This document shows positions 40,861 through 55,375 of a DNA stretch of 64,000 bases, one piece after another. Position 1 is the stretch's first letter; each line of letters opens with the position of its first letter. Where the stretch lies: NCBI RefSeq assembly GCF_051401765.1, contig NW_027480495.1:2294001-2358000 (forward strand), written 5' to 3'. Made by a program: the position numbers and the translations under genes. The stretch comes from Calliopsis andreniformis (lineage: Eukaryota > Arthropoda > Insecta > Hymenoptera > Andrenidae). A model generated the notes under the pieces. The model was not told the DNA's origin. It made no database searches and worked only from the letters and a program-made list of their open reading frames with translations.

Positions 40861-43629
40861 TCCTCAATCCTCAATCCTCAATTCTCAATCCTCAGTTCTC
40901 AATCCTCAATCGCCAATCCTCAATCCCCAATCCTCAATCCACAATCCTCAGTCCTCAATCCTCAATCATCAATACTCACTGTTCAATCCTCAATACTCTA
41001 CCTTCAATCCTCAACCCTCAATCCTCAATCCACAATCCTCAATCCTAAATCATCAATCTTCAATCCTCAATACTAAATCTTCAATCCTCAATTCCCAATC
41101 CTCAATCGTCAATCCTCATTCTTCAATCCTCAATACCCAATCCTCAATCCTCAATCCTCAATCCTCCATCCTCAATTCTCAATCCTCAATCCTCAGTCCT
41201 CAGTCCTCAAACCTCAATCCTCAACCCTCAGCCCTCATTCTCAATCCTCAATCCTGAATCCTCAACCCTCAACCTTCAATCCTCAATACTCAGTCTTCAA
41301 TCATCAATCCTCAATCCTCAATACTCAATCCTCAATCCTCAGTCATCAGTCCTCAATCCTCAATCATCAACCTTCAATCCTCAATACTCAATCTTCAATC
41401 CTCAATACTCAATCCACAATAGTCGACTCTCATTCTTCAATCCTCAATACCCAATCCTCAATCCTCAATCCTCAATCCTCAATCCTCAATATTCAATACA
41501 CAACCATCAAACATCAATCCTCAATACTCAATCATCAATCCTCAATTCTCAATACTCAATAGAACATCCTGAATTCTCTGTTTTCAATACTCAATACTCA
41601 ATCTTCAATCTTCAAGTCTCCATCCACAGACATCAATTCTCATCACTCAACCCTCAACACTCTGCCCTCAATCTTCAACCCTCAATCCTCAATCCTCAAT
41701 TATCAATCCTCAGTTCTCAATCCTCAATCGCCAATCCTCAATCCCCAATCCTCAATCCTCAATCCTCAGTCCTCAATCCTCAATCATCAACACTCACTGT
41801 TCAATCCTCAATACTCAACCTTCAATCCGCAACCCTCAATCCTCAATCCACAATCTTCAATCCTCAATACTAAATCTTCAATCCTCAATTCCCAATCCTC
41901 AATCGTCAAACCTCATTCTTCAATCCTCAATACCCAATCCTCAATCCTCAATCCTCAATCCTCCATCGCCAACTCTCAATCCTCAATCATCAGTCCTCAG
42001 TCCTCAAACGTCAATCCTCAACCCTCAGCCCTCATTCTCAATCCTCAATCCTGAATCCTCAATCCTCAATCTTCAATCCTCAATACTCAGTCTTCAATCA
42101 TCAATCCTCAATCCTCAATACTCAATCCTCAATCCTCAGTCATCAGTCCTCAATCCTCAATCATCAACCTTCAATCCTCAATACTCAATCTTCAATCCTC
42201 GATACTCAATCCACAATAGTCAATTCTCATTCTTCAATCCACAATACCCAATCCTCAATCCTCAATCCTCAATCCTCCATCCTCAATTCTCAATCCTCAA
42301 TCCTCTGTCCTCAGTCCACAAACCTCAACCCTCAACCATCAGCCCTCATCCTCAATCCTCAATCCTGAATTCTCAATCCTCAATCTTCAATCCCCAATAC
42401 TCAGCCTTCAATCCCCAATACTCAGTCTTCAATCCACAATCGTCTATCCTCAATCCTCAGTCCTCAATCCTCAATCATCAATCCTCAATCTTCAATACTC
42501 AATCCTCAATCCTCAATCCTGAATCCTCAAACCTTAATCTTCAATCCTCAATACTCTGTCTTCAATCCTCAACCCTCAATCCTCAATCCTCAATCCTCAA
42601 TCCTCAATTCTCAATCCTCAATCCTCAATCCTCAGTCCTCAATCCACAGTCATCAATCCTCAATCTTCAATACTCAATCCTCAATCCTCAATCGTCAGTC
42701 TTCAATACTCAATACTCAATCTGCAAACGTCAGTCCTCAATCCTCAATCCTCAATCCTCAATCCTCATTCTTCAGTCCTCAATACCCAATCCTCAATCTT
42801 CAACACTCAATCCTCAATCCTCAATTCTCAATCCTCAATCCTCAGTCCTCAGTCCTCAAACCTCAGTCCTCAAACCTCAGCCATCATCCTCAATCGTCAA
42901 TCCTCGTTCCTCAATCCTCAATCCTCAATCCTCAATCCTCAATAGTCAATCTCCAATCCTTGATCCTCAATCCCCAATCCTCAATTCTTAATCCTCAATC
43001 TTCAATCCTCAATCCTCAATACTCAATCCTCAATACTCAATCCTCAATTCTCAATCCTCAATCCCCAATCCTCAATCTTCAATCCTCAATCCTCAATCCT
43101 CAAGCCTCAATCCTCAATCCTCAATCTTCAATCCTGAATACACAATCTTCAATCCTCAAGCCTCAATCCTCAATCCTCAATCCTCAATCGTCTGTCTTCA
43201 ATCCTCAATACTCAACCATCAATCCTCAATTCTCAATACTCAATAGAATATCCTGAATTCTCAGTATTCAATACTCAAACCTCAACCCTCAGCCCTCAGC
43301 CCTCATCCTCCATCCTCAATCCTCAATCCTCAAACCTCAATCTTCAATCCTCAATACTCAATCTTCTATTCTCAATCCACAATCCTCAACCCTCAATCAC
43401 AATCCTCAAACTTCAATCCTCAATCCTCAATACTCAATCCTCAATCCTCAATCCTCAATCATTAATCCTCAATCCTCCACCATCAATCCTCAATCCTAAA
43501 TTTTCAATCATCAATACTCAATCTTCAATGCTGAATCCTCAATCCTCAATCCTCAATCCTCAATCCTCAATATTCAATACACAACCATCAAACATCAATC
43601 CTCAATACTCAATCATCAATCCTCAATTC

Positions 43630-43755
43630 TCAATACTCAATAGAATATCCTGAATTCTCTGTTTTCAATACTCAATCCTCAATCTTCAATCTTCAAGTCT
43701 CCATCCACAGACATCAATTCTCATCACTCAACCCTCAACACTCTGTCCTCAATCT
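43630..43755 (+). repeat. Class B' diverged island (type example; 11 copies)
   Basis: The core GAATATCCTGAATTCTCTG leads into TTTTCAATACTC. It is followed by CTTCAAGTCTCC, ATCCACAGACATC and CAACACTCTGTCC or CAACACTCAGTCC. The right half resembles class A and the left half class B, so it may be a recombinant of the two. Core positions are 38063, 40744, 41562 (GAACAT), 43643, 44370, 45628, 47647, 48465 (GAACAT), 50232, 55215 and 60530. It occurs only right of 38 kb. Confidence 0.85.
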
Positions 43756-43999
43756 TCAATCCTCAATCCTCAATCCTCAATTCTCAATCCTCAGTTCTCA
43801 ATCCTCAATCGCCAATCCTCAATCCCCAATCCTCAATCCACAATCCTCAGTCCTCAATCCTCAATCATCAATACTCACTGTTCAATCCTCAATACTCTAC
43901 CTTCAATCCTCAACCCTCAATCCTCAATCCACAATCCTCAATCCTAAATCATCAATCTTCAATCCTCAATACTAAATCTTCAATCCTCAATCCTCAATC

Positions 44000-45105
44000 C
44001 TCAATCCCCAATCCTCATTCTTCAGTCCTCAATACCCAATCCTCAATCTTCAACCCTCAATCCTCAATCCTCAATTCTCAATCCTCAATCCTCAGGCCTC
44101 AGTCCTCAAACCTCAGACCTCAAACTTCAGCCATCATCCTCAATCGTCAATCCTCGTTCCTCAATCCTCAATCCTCAATCCTCAATCCTCAATAGTCAAT
44201 CTCCAATCCTAGATCCTCAATCCCGAATCCTCAATCCTTAATCCTCAATCTTCAATCCTCAATCCTCAATCCTCAATCCTCAATCCTCAATCCTCAATAT
44301 TCAATACACAACCCTCAAACATCAATCCTCAATACTCAATCATCAATCCTCAATTCTCAATACTCAATAGAATATCCTGAATTCTCTGTTTTCAATACTC
44401 AATCCTCAATCTTCAGTCTTCAAGTCTCCATCCACAGACATCAATTCTCATCACTCAACCCTCAACACTCAGTCCTCAATCTTCAATCCTCAATCCTCAA
44501 TCCTCAATCCTCAATCGTCAATCCTCAATACCCAATCGTCAATCTTCAATCCTCAATCCCCAATACTCAATCCTCAATCCTCAATACTCAATCCTCAATC
44601 CTCAATCCTCAATCATCAATCCACAATCTTCAATACTCAATCCTCAATCCTCAATCCTCAATCCTCAATCCTCAATCATCAATCCTCCATCTTCAATACT
44701 CAATCCTCAATCCTCAATCCTCAATCCTCAATACTCAGTCTTCAATCATCAATCCTCAATACTCGATCCTCAATCCTCAATCCTGAATCATCAATCCACA
44801 ATCCTCAATCATCAACCTTCAATCCTCAATACTCAATCTTCAATCCTCAATACTCAATCCTCAATATTCAACACACAACCATCAACGATCAATTCTCAAT
44901 ACTCAACCATCAATCCTCAATTCTCAATACTCAATAGAATATCCTGAATTCTCATGATTCAATACTCAATCCGCAATATTCAATAATCAAATCTCGATCC
45001 TCAAACATCAATTCTCAACACTCAATCCTCAACACTCGGTCCTCTCTCTTCGATCCTCCATCCTCAATCCTCTATCCCCAAGCGTCAATCCTCAATCCTC
45101 AATCC
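44000..45105 (+). repeat. 1,258-bp tandem duplication, copy 1
   Basis: It matches 45258-46363 at constant offset 1,258, with shared rare CTCAGGCCTC (44091/45349) and GATCCTCAATCCCGAATC variants. Islands B' (44370) and C (44937) correspond to 45628 and 46195. The short stretch 45106-45257, with a class B island at 45126, lies between the copies. Confidence 0.8.
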
Positions 45106-45257
45106 TCAATTCTCAATACTCAATAGAATATCCTGAATTCTCAGTATTCAATACTCAAACCTCAATCCTCAACCCTCAACCCTCATCCTCCATCCTCAAT
45201 CCTCAATCCTCAAACCGCAATCTTCAATCCTCAATACTCAATCTTCAATCCTCAATC

Positions 45258-46363
45258 CTCAATCCCCAATCCTCATTCTTCAGTCCTCAATACCCAATCC
45301 TCAATCTTCAACCCTCAATCCTCAATCCTCAATTCTCAATCCTCAATCCTCAGGCCTCAGTCCTCAAACCTCAGACCTCAAACTTCAGCCATCATCCTCA
45401 ATCGTCAATCCTCGTTCCTCAATCCTCAATCCTCAATCCTCTATCCTCAATAGTCAATCTCCAATCCTAGATCCTCAATCCCGAATCCTCAATCCTTAAT
45501 CCTCAATCTTCAATCCTCAATCCTCAATCCTCAATCCTCAATCCTCAATCCTCAATATTCAATACACAACCCTCAAACATCAATCCTCAATACTCAATCA
45601 TCAATCCTCAATTCTCAATACTCAATAGAATATCCTGAATTCTCTGTTTTCAATACTCAATCCTCAATCTTCAGTCTTCAAGTCTCCATCCACAGACATC
45701 AATTCTCATCACTCAACCCTCAACACTCAGTCCTCAATCTTCAATCCTCAATCCTCAATCCTCAATCCTCAATCGTCAATCCTCAATACCCAATCGTCAA
45801 TCTTCAATCCTCAATCCCCAATACTCAATCCTCAATCCTCTATACTCAATCCTCAATCCTCAATCCTCAATCATCAATCCACAATCTTCAATACTCAATC
45901 CTCAATCCTCAATCCTCAATCCTCAATCCTCAATCATCAATCCTCCATCTTCAATACTCAATCCTCAATCCTCAATCCTCAATCCTCAATACTCAGTATT
46001 CAATCATCAATCCTCAATACTCAATCCTCAATCCTCAATCCTGAATCATCAATCCACAATCCTCAATCATCAACCTTCAATCCTCAATACTCAATCTTCA
46101 ATCCTCAATACTCAATCCTCAATATTCAACACACAACCATCAACCATCAATTCTCAATACTCAACCATCAATCCTCAATTCTCAATACTCAATAGAATAT
46201 CCTGAATTCTCATAATTCAATACTCAATCCGCAATATTCAATAATCAAATCTCGATCCTCAAACATCAATTCTCAACACTCAATCCTCAACACTCGGTCC
46301 TATCTCTTCAATCCTCCATCCTCGATCCTCTATCCCCAAGCGTCAATCCTCAGTCCTCAATCC
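45258..46363 (+). repeat. 1,258-bp tandem duplication, copy 2
   Basis: This second copy includes islands at 45628 and 46195. It differs from copy 1 at a few sites, for example CATGATTC to CATAATTC near 46210 and CGATCCTCC to CAATCCTCC near 46312. It overlaps the start of the 45990-50670 block, showing nested duplication events. Confidence 0.8.
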
Positions 46364-49300
46364 TCAATCCTCAACCCTCAATCCTCAGTCCTCAAACCTC
46401 AATTCCGTATCCTCAATCCTGAATGCCCAATCTTCATCCCTCAGTCCGCAACAATCAAATGTCAATCCTCAATCCTCAATAGAATATCCTCAATTCACAG
46501 TTTTCAATACTGAATCCCCAATCTTCAATCTTCAAATCTCAATCCACAGACATCAATTCTCATCACTCAACCCTCAACACTCAGTCCTCAATCTTCAATC
46601 CTCAATCCTCAATCCTCAATCTTCAATCCTCCATACTCAATCTTCAATCCTCAATCCTCAATCATCAATCCTCAATACTCAATCCTCAGCCATCAATCCT
46701 CAATCTTCAATACTCAATCCTCAATCATCAATCCTCAATCCTCAATCCTCAATCCTCATTCCTCAATCCTCAATCCTCAACCCTCAGTCCTCATCCTCAA
46801 TTCTCAATTCTTAATCCTCAATCCTCAATCCTCAATCTTCAATCCTCAATAATCAATCCTCAATACTCAGTCATGAATCCTCAATCCTCAATTCTCAATC
46901 CTCAGTCCGCAATCCTCAATCATCAATCCTCAATCTTCAATACTCAATCCTCAATCCTCAATCCTCAATCCTCAATACTCAATCTTCAATCCTCTATCCT
47001 CAATCCTCAATCCTCAATCCTCAATCCTCAGTCATCAATCCTCAATCTTCAATACCCAATCGTCAATCCTCAGTCCTCAATTCTCAATCCTCAATCCTCG
47101 TTCCTCAAACCTCAATCCTCAACCCTTAGTCCTCATCCTCAATTCTCAATTCTCAATCCTCAAACCTCAATCTTCAATCCTCAATACTGAATCCTCAATC
47201 CTCAATACTCAACCATCAATCCTCAATTCTCAATACTCAATAGAATATCCTGAATTCTCAGTATTCAATACTCAAACCTCAACCCTCAACCCTCAGCCCT
47301 CATCCTCCATCCTCAATCCTCAATCCTCAAACCTCAATCTTCAATCCTCAATACTCAATCTTCTATTCTCAATCCACAATCCTCAACCCTCAATCACAAT
47401 CCTCAATCTTCAATCCTCAATCCTCAATCCTCAATCCTCAATCCCCAATCCTCAATCCTCAATCATAAATCCTCAATCCTCCACCATCAATCCTCAATCC
47501 TCAATTTTCAATCATCAATACTCAATCTTCAATGCTGAATCCTCAATCCTCAATCCTCAATCCTCAATCCTCAATATTCAATACACAATCATCAAACATC
47601 AATCCTCAATACTCAATCATCAATCCTCAATTCTCAATACTCAATAGAATATCCTGAATTCTCTGTTTTCAATACTCAATCCTCAATCTTCAATCTTCAA
47701 GTCTCCATCCACAGACATCAATTCTCATCACTCAACCCTCAACACTCTGTCCTCAATCTTCAATCCTCAATCCTCAATCCTCAATTCTCAATCCTCAGTT
47801 CTCAATCCTCAATCGCCAATCCTCAATCCCCAATCCTCAATCCACAATCCTCAGTCCTCAATCCTCAATCATCAATACTCACTGTTCAATCCTCAATACT
47901 CTACCTTCAATCCTCAACCCTCAATCCTCAATCCACAATCCTCAATCCTAAATCATCAATCTTCAATCCTCAATACTAAATCTTCAATCCTCAATTCCCA
48001 ATCCTCAATCGTCAATCCTCATTCTTCAATCCTCAATACCCAATCCTCAATCCTCAATCCTCAATCCTCCATCCTCAATTCTCAATCCTCAATCCTCAGT
48101 CCTCAGACCTCAAACCTCAATCCTCAACCCTCAGCCCTCATTCTCAATCCTCAATCCTGAATCCTCAACCCTCAACCTTCAATCCTCAATACTCAGTCTT
48201 CAATCATCAATCCTCAATCCTCAATACTCAATCCTCAATCCTCAGTCATCAGTCCTCAATCCTCAATCATCAACCTTCAATCCTCAATACTCAATCTTCA
48301 ATCCTCAATACTCAATCCACAATAGTCGACTCTCATTCTTCAATCCTCAATACCCAATCCTCAATCCTCAATCCTCAATCCTCATTCCTCAATATTCAAT
48401 ACACAACCATCAAACATCAATCCTCAATACTCAATCATCAATCCTCAATTCTCAATACTCAATAGAACATCCTGAATTCTCTGTTTTCAATACTCAATAC
48501 TCAATCTTCAATCTTCAAGTCTCCATCCACAGACATCAATTCTCATCACTCAACCCTCAACACTCTGCCCTCAATCTTCAACCCTCAATCCTCAATCCTC
48601 AATTATCAATCCTCAGTTCTCAATCCTCAATCGCCAATCCTCAATCCCCAATACTCAATCCTCAATCCTCAGTCCTCAATCCTCAATCATCAACACTCAC
48701 TGTTCAATCCTCAATACTCAACCTTCAATCCGCAACCCTCAATCCTCAATCCACAATCTTCAATCCTCAATACTAAATCTTCAATCCTCGATACTCAATC
48801 CACAATAGTCAATTCTCATTCTTCAATCCACAATACCCAATCCTCATTCCTCAATCCTCAATCCTCCATCCTCAATTCTCAATCCTCAATCCTCTGTCCT
48901 CAGTCCACAAACCTCAACCCTCAACCATCAGCCCTCATCCTCAATCCTCAATCCTGAATTCTCAATCCTCAATCTTCAATCCCCAATACTCAGCCTTCAA
49001 TCCCCAATACTCAGTCTTCAATCCACAATCGTCTATCCTCAATCCTTAGTCCTCAATCCTCAATCGTCAATCCTCAATCTTCAATACTCAATCCTCAATC
49101 CTCAATCCTGAATCCTCAAACCTTAATCTTCAATCCTCAATACTCTGTCTTCAATCCTCAACCCTCAATCCTCAATCCTCAATCCTCAATCCTCAATTCT
49201 CAATCCTCAATCCTCAATCCTCAGTCCTCAATCCACAGTCATCAATCCTCAATCTTCAATACTCAATCCTCAATCCTCAATCGTCAGACTTCAATACTCA

Positions 49301-50670
49301 ATACTCAATCTGCAAACCTCAGTCCTCAATCCTCAATCCTCAATCCTCAATCCTCATTCTTCAGTCCTCAATACCCAATCCTCAATCTTCAACACTCAAT
49401 CCTCAATCCTCAATTCTCAATCCTCAATCCTCAGTCCTCAGTCCTCAAACCTCAGTCCTCAAACCTCAGCCATCATCCTCAATCGTCAATCCTCGTTCCT
49501 CAATCCTCAATCCTCAATCCTCAATCCTCAATAGTCAATCTCCAATCCTTGATCCTCAATCCCCAATCCTCAATTCTTAATCCTCAATCTTCAATCCTCA
49601 ATCCTCAATACTCAATCCATAATACTCAATCCTCAATTCTCAATCCTCAATCCCCAATCCTCAATCTTCAATCCTCAATCCTCAATCCTCAAGCCTCAAT
49701 CCTCAATCCTCAATCTTCAATCCTGAATACACAATCTTCAATCCTCAAGCCTCAATCCTCAATCCTCAATCCTCAATCGTCTGTCTTCAATCCTCAATAC
49801 TCAACCATCAATCCTCAATTCTCAATACTCAATAGAATATCCTGAATTCTCAGTATTCAATACTCAAACCTCAACCCTCAGCCCTCAGCCCTCATCCTCC
49901 ATCCTCAATCCTCAATCCTCAAACCTCAATCTTCAATCCTCAATACTCAATCTTCTATTCTCAATCCACAATCCTCAACCCTCAATCACAATCCTCAAAC
50001 TTCAATCCTCAATCCTCAATCCTCAATCCTCAATCCTCAATCCTCAATCATTAATCCTCAATCCTCCACCATCAATCCTCAATCCTAAATTTTCAATCAT
50101 CAATACTCAATCTTCAATGCTGAATCCTCAATCCTCAATCCTCAATCCTCAATCCTCAATATTCAATACACAACCATCAAACATCAATCCTCAATACTCA
50201 ATCATCAATCCTCAATTCTCAATACTCAACAGAATATCCTGAATTCTCTGTTTTCAATACTCAATCCTCAATCTTCAATCTTCAAGTCTCCATCCACAGA
50301 CATCAATTCTCATCACTCAACCCTCAACACTCTGTCCTCAATCTTCAATCCTCAATCCTCAATCCTCAATTCTCAATCCTCAGTTCTCAATCCTCAATCG
50401 CCAATCCTCAATCCCCAATCCTCAATCCACAATCCTCAGTCCTCAATCCTCAATCATCAATACTCACTGTTCAATCCTCAATACTCTACCTTCAATCCTC
50501 AACCCTCAATCCTCAATCCACAATCCTCAATCCTAAATCATCAATCTTCAATCCTCAATACTAAATCTTCAATCCTCAATCCTCAATCCTCAATCCCCAA
50601 TCCTCATTCTTCAGTCCTCAATACCCAATCCTCAATCTTCAACCCTCAATCCTCAATCCTCAATTCTCAA
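45990..50670 (+). repeat. ~5 kb segmental duplication, copy 2 (314 bp shorter)
   Basis: This copy carries seven islands in the same order and nearly the same spacing as copy 1. The 314-bp deletion junction is near 48781, where CTTCAATCC is followed directly by TCGATACTCAATCCAC. Copy-specific changes include ATGAATCC at 46873 in place of ATCAATCC. Confidence 0.85.
46180..46595 (+). repeat. C-A island module (type example)
   Basis: A class C core at 46195 and a class A core at 46482 lie 287 bp apart. The same pairing occurs at 20723/21003 (280), 22151/22431 (280), 36792/37086 (294), 39292/39579 (287), 57182/57469 (287) and 63533/63830 (297). Between the cores in most copies are the CCCCAAGCGTC run, a CAATTCCGTATCC run and a CCGCAACAATCAA run, so the whole ~410 bp behaves as one composite unit. 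Confidence 0.8.
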
Positions 50671-50679
50671 TCCTCCATC

Positions 50680-51955
50680 CTCAATTCTCAATCCTCAATC
50701 CTCAGTCCTCAGTCCTCAAACCTCAATCCTCAACCCTCAGCCCACATTCTCTATCCTCAATCCTGAATCCTCAGTCCTCAATCTTCAATCCTCAATACTC
50801 AGTCTTCAATCATCAATCCTCAGTCCTCAATACTCAATCCTCAATCCTCAGTCATCAATCCTCAATCCTCAATCATCAACCTTCAATCCTCAATACTCAA
50901 TCTTCAATACTCAATACTCAATCCACAATAGTCAATTCTCATTCTTCAATCCTCAATACCCAATCCTCAATCCTCAATCCTCAATCCTCCATCCTCAATT
51001 CTCAATCCTTAATCCTCTGTCCTCAGTCCTCAAACCTCAACCCTCAACCCTCAGCCCTCATCCTCAATCCTCAATCCTGAATACTCAAACCTCAATCTTC
51101 AATCTCCAATACTCAGCCTTCAATACCCAATACTCAGTCTTCAATCCACAATCCTCTACCCTCAATCCTCAGTCCTCAATCCTCAATCATCAATCCTCAG
51201 TCCTCAATCCTCAATCCTCAATCCTCAACCCTCAGCCCTCATCCTCAATCCTCAATCATCAATCCTCAATACTCACTCTTCAATCCTCAATCCTCAATCC
51301 TCAGTCCTCAATCCACAATCATCAATCCTCAATCTTCAATACTCAATCCTCAATCCTCAATCCTCAATCCTCAATTCTCAATCCGCAATCCTCAGTCCTC
51401 AGTCCTCAAACCTCAGTCCTCAAACCTCAGCCATCATCCTCAATCGTCAATCCTCGTTCCTCAATCCTCAATCCTCAATCTTCAATCCTCCATACTCAAT
51501 CTTCAATCCTCAATCCTCAATCATCAATCCTCAATCCTCAATCCGCAGTCATCAATCCTCAATCTTCAATACTCAATCCTCAATCATCAATCCTCAATCC
51601 TCAATCCTCAATCCTCATTCCTCAAACCTGAATCCTCAACCCTCAGTCCTCATCCTCAATTTTCAATTCTTAATCCTCAATCCTCAATCCTCAATCTTCA
51701 ATCCTCAAAATTCAATCCTCAATATTCAGTCTTCAATCCTCAATCCTCTATCCTCAATCCTCAGTCCGCAATCCTCAACATTCAATCCTCAATCTTCAAT
51801 ACTCAATCCTCAATACTCAATCCTCAATCCTCAGTCCTCAATACTCAACCTTCAATCCTCCATACTCAATCTTCAATCCTCAATCCTCAATCATCAATCC
51901 TCAATCCTCAATCCTCAGTCATCAATCCTCAATCTTCAATACTCAATCCTCAATC
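50680..51955 (+). repeat. ~1.28 kb block repeated at 55376-56651
   Basis: The offset is constant at 4,696 bp, with matching rare landmarks CATTCTCTATCC (50745/55441), ACTCACTCTTC (51271/55967) and CAAAATTCAATCC (51706/56402). This block contains no island. Confidence 0.8.
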
Positions 51956-52986
51956 CTCAAACCTCAATCTTCAATCCTCAATACTCAATCTTCGATCCTC
52001 AATCCTCAACCCTCAATCCTCAATCCTCAGTCATGAATACTCAATCTTCAATTCTCAATCCTCAATCCTCAATCCTCAATCCTCAATCCTCAATACTCAA
52101 CCATCAATACTCAATTCTCAATACTCAGTAGAATATCCTGAATTCTCAGTGTTCAATACTCAAACCTCAACCCTCAACACTCAACACTCAGCCCTCATCC
52201 TCCATCCTCAATCCTCAATCCCCAAACCTCAACCTTCAATCCTCAATACTCAATCTTCGATTCTCAATCCACAATCCTCAACCCTCAATCCCAATCCTCA
52301 ATCTTCTATCCTCAATACTCAATCCTCAATCCTCAATCCTCAATCCTCAATCATTAATCCTCAATCCTCAACCCTCAATCCTCAATCCTCAACCTTCAAT
52401 CATCAATACTCAATCTTCAATGCTCAATCCTCAATCCTCAATCCTCAATACTCAATCCTCAATATTCAATACACAACACTCAGACATCAATCCTCAATAC
52501 TCAATCTTCAATCCTCAATCCTCAATCATCAATCCTCAATCCTCAATCCTCAGTCATCAATCCTCAATCTTCAATACTCAATCCTCAATCATAAATCCTC
52601 AATCCTCAATCCTCAATCCTCATTCCTCAATCCTCAATCCTCAACCCTCAGTCCTCATCCTCAATTCTCAATTCTTAATCCTCAATCCTCAATCCTCAAT
52701 CTTCAATCCTCAATAATCAATCCTCAATACTCAGTCTTCAATCCTCAATCCTCAATCCTCAATCCTCAGTCCGCAATCCTCAATCATCAATCCTCAATCT
52801 TCAATACTCAATCCTCAATCCTCAATTCTCAATCCTCAATACTCAATCTTCAATCCTCAATCCTCAATCCTCAATCCTCAATCCTCAATCCTCAGTCATC
52901 AATCCTCAATCTTCAATACGCAATCGTCAATCCTCAGTCCTCAATTCTCAATCCTCAATCCTCGTTCCTCAAACCTCAATCCTCAA
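51950..52986 (+). repeat. 1,704-bp-spaced duplication, copy 1
   Basis: It matches 53654-54690 at offset 1,704: TCATGAATAC at 52031/53735, the class B island with CAGTAGAATAT at 52131/53835, and an ORF-starting ATG at 52420/54124. Between the copies, 52987-53653 holds a shorter repeat at offset 699 (TCATTAATCC at 52351/53050) and a class B island at 53577. Confidence 0.8.
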
Positions 52987-53653
52987 TCCTCAGTCATCAA
53001 TCCTCAATCTTCAATACGCAATCGTCAATCCTCAATCCTCAATCCTCAATCATTAATCCTCAATCCTCAACCCTCAATCCTCAATCCTCAACCTTCAATC
53101 ATCAATACTCAATCTTCAATGCTCAATCCTCAATCCTCAATCCTCAATCCTCAATCCTCCATATTCAGTACACAACACTCAAACATCAATCCTCAATACT
53201 CAATCTTCAATCCTCAATCCTCAATCATCAATCCTCAATCCTCAATCCACAGTCATCAATCCTCAATCTTCAATACTCAATCCTCAATCATAAATCCTCA
53301 ATACTCAATCCACAATCCTCAATAGTCAATCTCCAATCCTCAATCCTCAATCCTCAATCCTTAATCCACAATCTTCAATCCTCAATCCTCAGTCCTCAAT
53401 CATCAATACTCAATCCTCAATCCTCAATCCTCAATCCCTAACCCTCAATCCTCAGTCCTCAAACCTCAGTCCCCAATCCTCAATCATCAACCCTCAATCT
53501 TCAATACTCAATCCTCAATCCTCAATCCTCAATCCTCAACACTCAACCATCAATCCTCAATTCTCAATACTCAATAGAATATCCTGAATTCTCAGTATTC
53601 AATACTTAAACCTCAATCCTCAACCCTCAACCCTCATCCTCCATCCTCAATCC

Positions 53654-54690
53654 GCAATCCTCAAACCTCAATCTTCAATCCTCAATACTCAATCTTCGAT
53701 CCTCAATCCTCAACCCTCAATCCTCAATCCTCAGTCATGAATACTCAATCTTCAATTCTCAATCCTCAATCCTCAATCCACAATCCTCAATCCTCAATAC
53801 TCAACAATCAATACTCAATTCTCAATACTCAGTAGAATATCCTGAATTCTCAGTGTTCAATACTCAGACCTCAACCCTCAACACTCAACACTCAGCCCTC
53901 ATCCTCCATCCTCAATCCTCAATCCCCAAACCTCAACCTTCAATCCTCAATACTCAATCTTCGATTCTCAATCCACAATCCTCAACCCTCAATCCCAATC
54001 CTCAATCTTCTATCCTCAATACTCAATCCTCAATCCTCAATCCTCAATCCTCAATCATTAATCCTCAATCCTCAACCCTCAATCCTCAATCCTCAACCTT
54101 CAATCATCAATACTCAATCTTCAATGCTCAATCCTCAATCCTCAATCCTCAATACTCAATCCTCAATATTCAATACACAACACTCAGACATCAATCCTCA
54201 ATACTCAATCTTCAATCCTCAATCCTCAATCATCAATCCTCAATCCTCAATCCTCAGTCATCAATCCTCAATCTTCAATACTCAATCCTCAATCATAAAT
54301 CCTCAATCCTCAATCCTCAATCCTCATTCCTCAATCCTCAATCCTCAACCCTCAGTCCTCATCCTCAATTCTCAATTCTTAATCCTCAATCCTCAATCCT
54401 CAATCTTCAATCCTCAATAATCAATCCTCAATACTCAGTCTTCAATCCTCAATCCTCAATCCTCAATCCTCAGTCCGCAATCCTCAATCATCAGTCCTCA
54501 ATCTTCAATACTCAATCCTCAATCCTCAATTCTCAATCCTCAATACTCAATCTTCAATCCTCAATCCTCAATCCTCAATCCTCAATCCTCAATCCTCAGT
54601 CATCAATCCTCAATCTTCAATACGCAATCGTCAATCCTCAGTCCTCAATTCTCAATCCTCAATCCTCGTTCCTCAAACCTCAATCCTCAA
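53654..54690 (+). repeat. 1,704-bp-spaced duplication, copy 2
   Basis: This is the second copy of 51950-52986, very similar by eye. Small changes are TACTCAAACC to TACTCAGACC at about 53865 and CATCAATCC to CATCAGTCC near 54488. It is followed by a B-B' island module (54811/55215). Confidence 0.8.
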
Positions 54691-55375
54691 CCCTCAGTCC
54701 TCATCCTCAATTCTCAATTCTCAATCCTCAAACCTCAATCTTCAATCCTCAATACTCAATCCTCAATCCTCAATACTCAACCATCAATCCTCAATTCTCA
54801 ATACTCAGTAGAATATCCTGAATTCTCAGTATTCAATACTCAAACCTCAACCCTCAACACTCAGCCCTCATCCTCCATCCTCAATCCTCAATCCTCAATC
54901 CTCAAACCTCAATCTTCAATCCTCAATACTCAATCTTCGATTCTCAATCCACAATCCTCAACCCTCAATCCCAATCCTCAATCTTCAATCCTCAATCCTC
55001 AATCCTCAATCCTCAATCCTCAATCCTCAATCATTAATCCTCAATCCTCAACCCTCAATCCTCAATCCTCAGCCTTCAATCATCAATACTCAATCTTCAA
55101 TGCTCAATCCTCAATCCTAAATCCTCAATTCCCAATCCTCAATATTCAATACACAACCCTCAAACATCAATCCTCAATACTCAATCATCAATCCTCAATT
55201 CTCAATACTCAATAGAATATCCTGAATTCTCTGTTTTCAATACTCAATCCTCAATCTTCAATCTTCAAGTCTCCATCCACAGACATCAATTCGCATCACT
55301 CAAAACTCAACACTCTGTCCTCAATCTTCAATCCTCAATCCTCAATCCTCAATCCTCAATTCTCAATCCTCCATC

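Larger units (their letters stand above)
39090..44080 (+). repeat. ~5 kb segmental duplication, copy 1 (partner 45990-50670)
   Basis: The offset is 6,903 from 39090 to about 41880 and 6,589 afterwards. Islands correspond in order: 39292/46195, 39579/46482, 40340/47243, 40744/47647, 41562/48465, 43246/49835 and 43643/50232. Even the rare GAACAT core (41562/48465) is shared. Copy 1 has 314 bp near 41880-42194 that copy 2 lacks. Confidence 0.85.
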
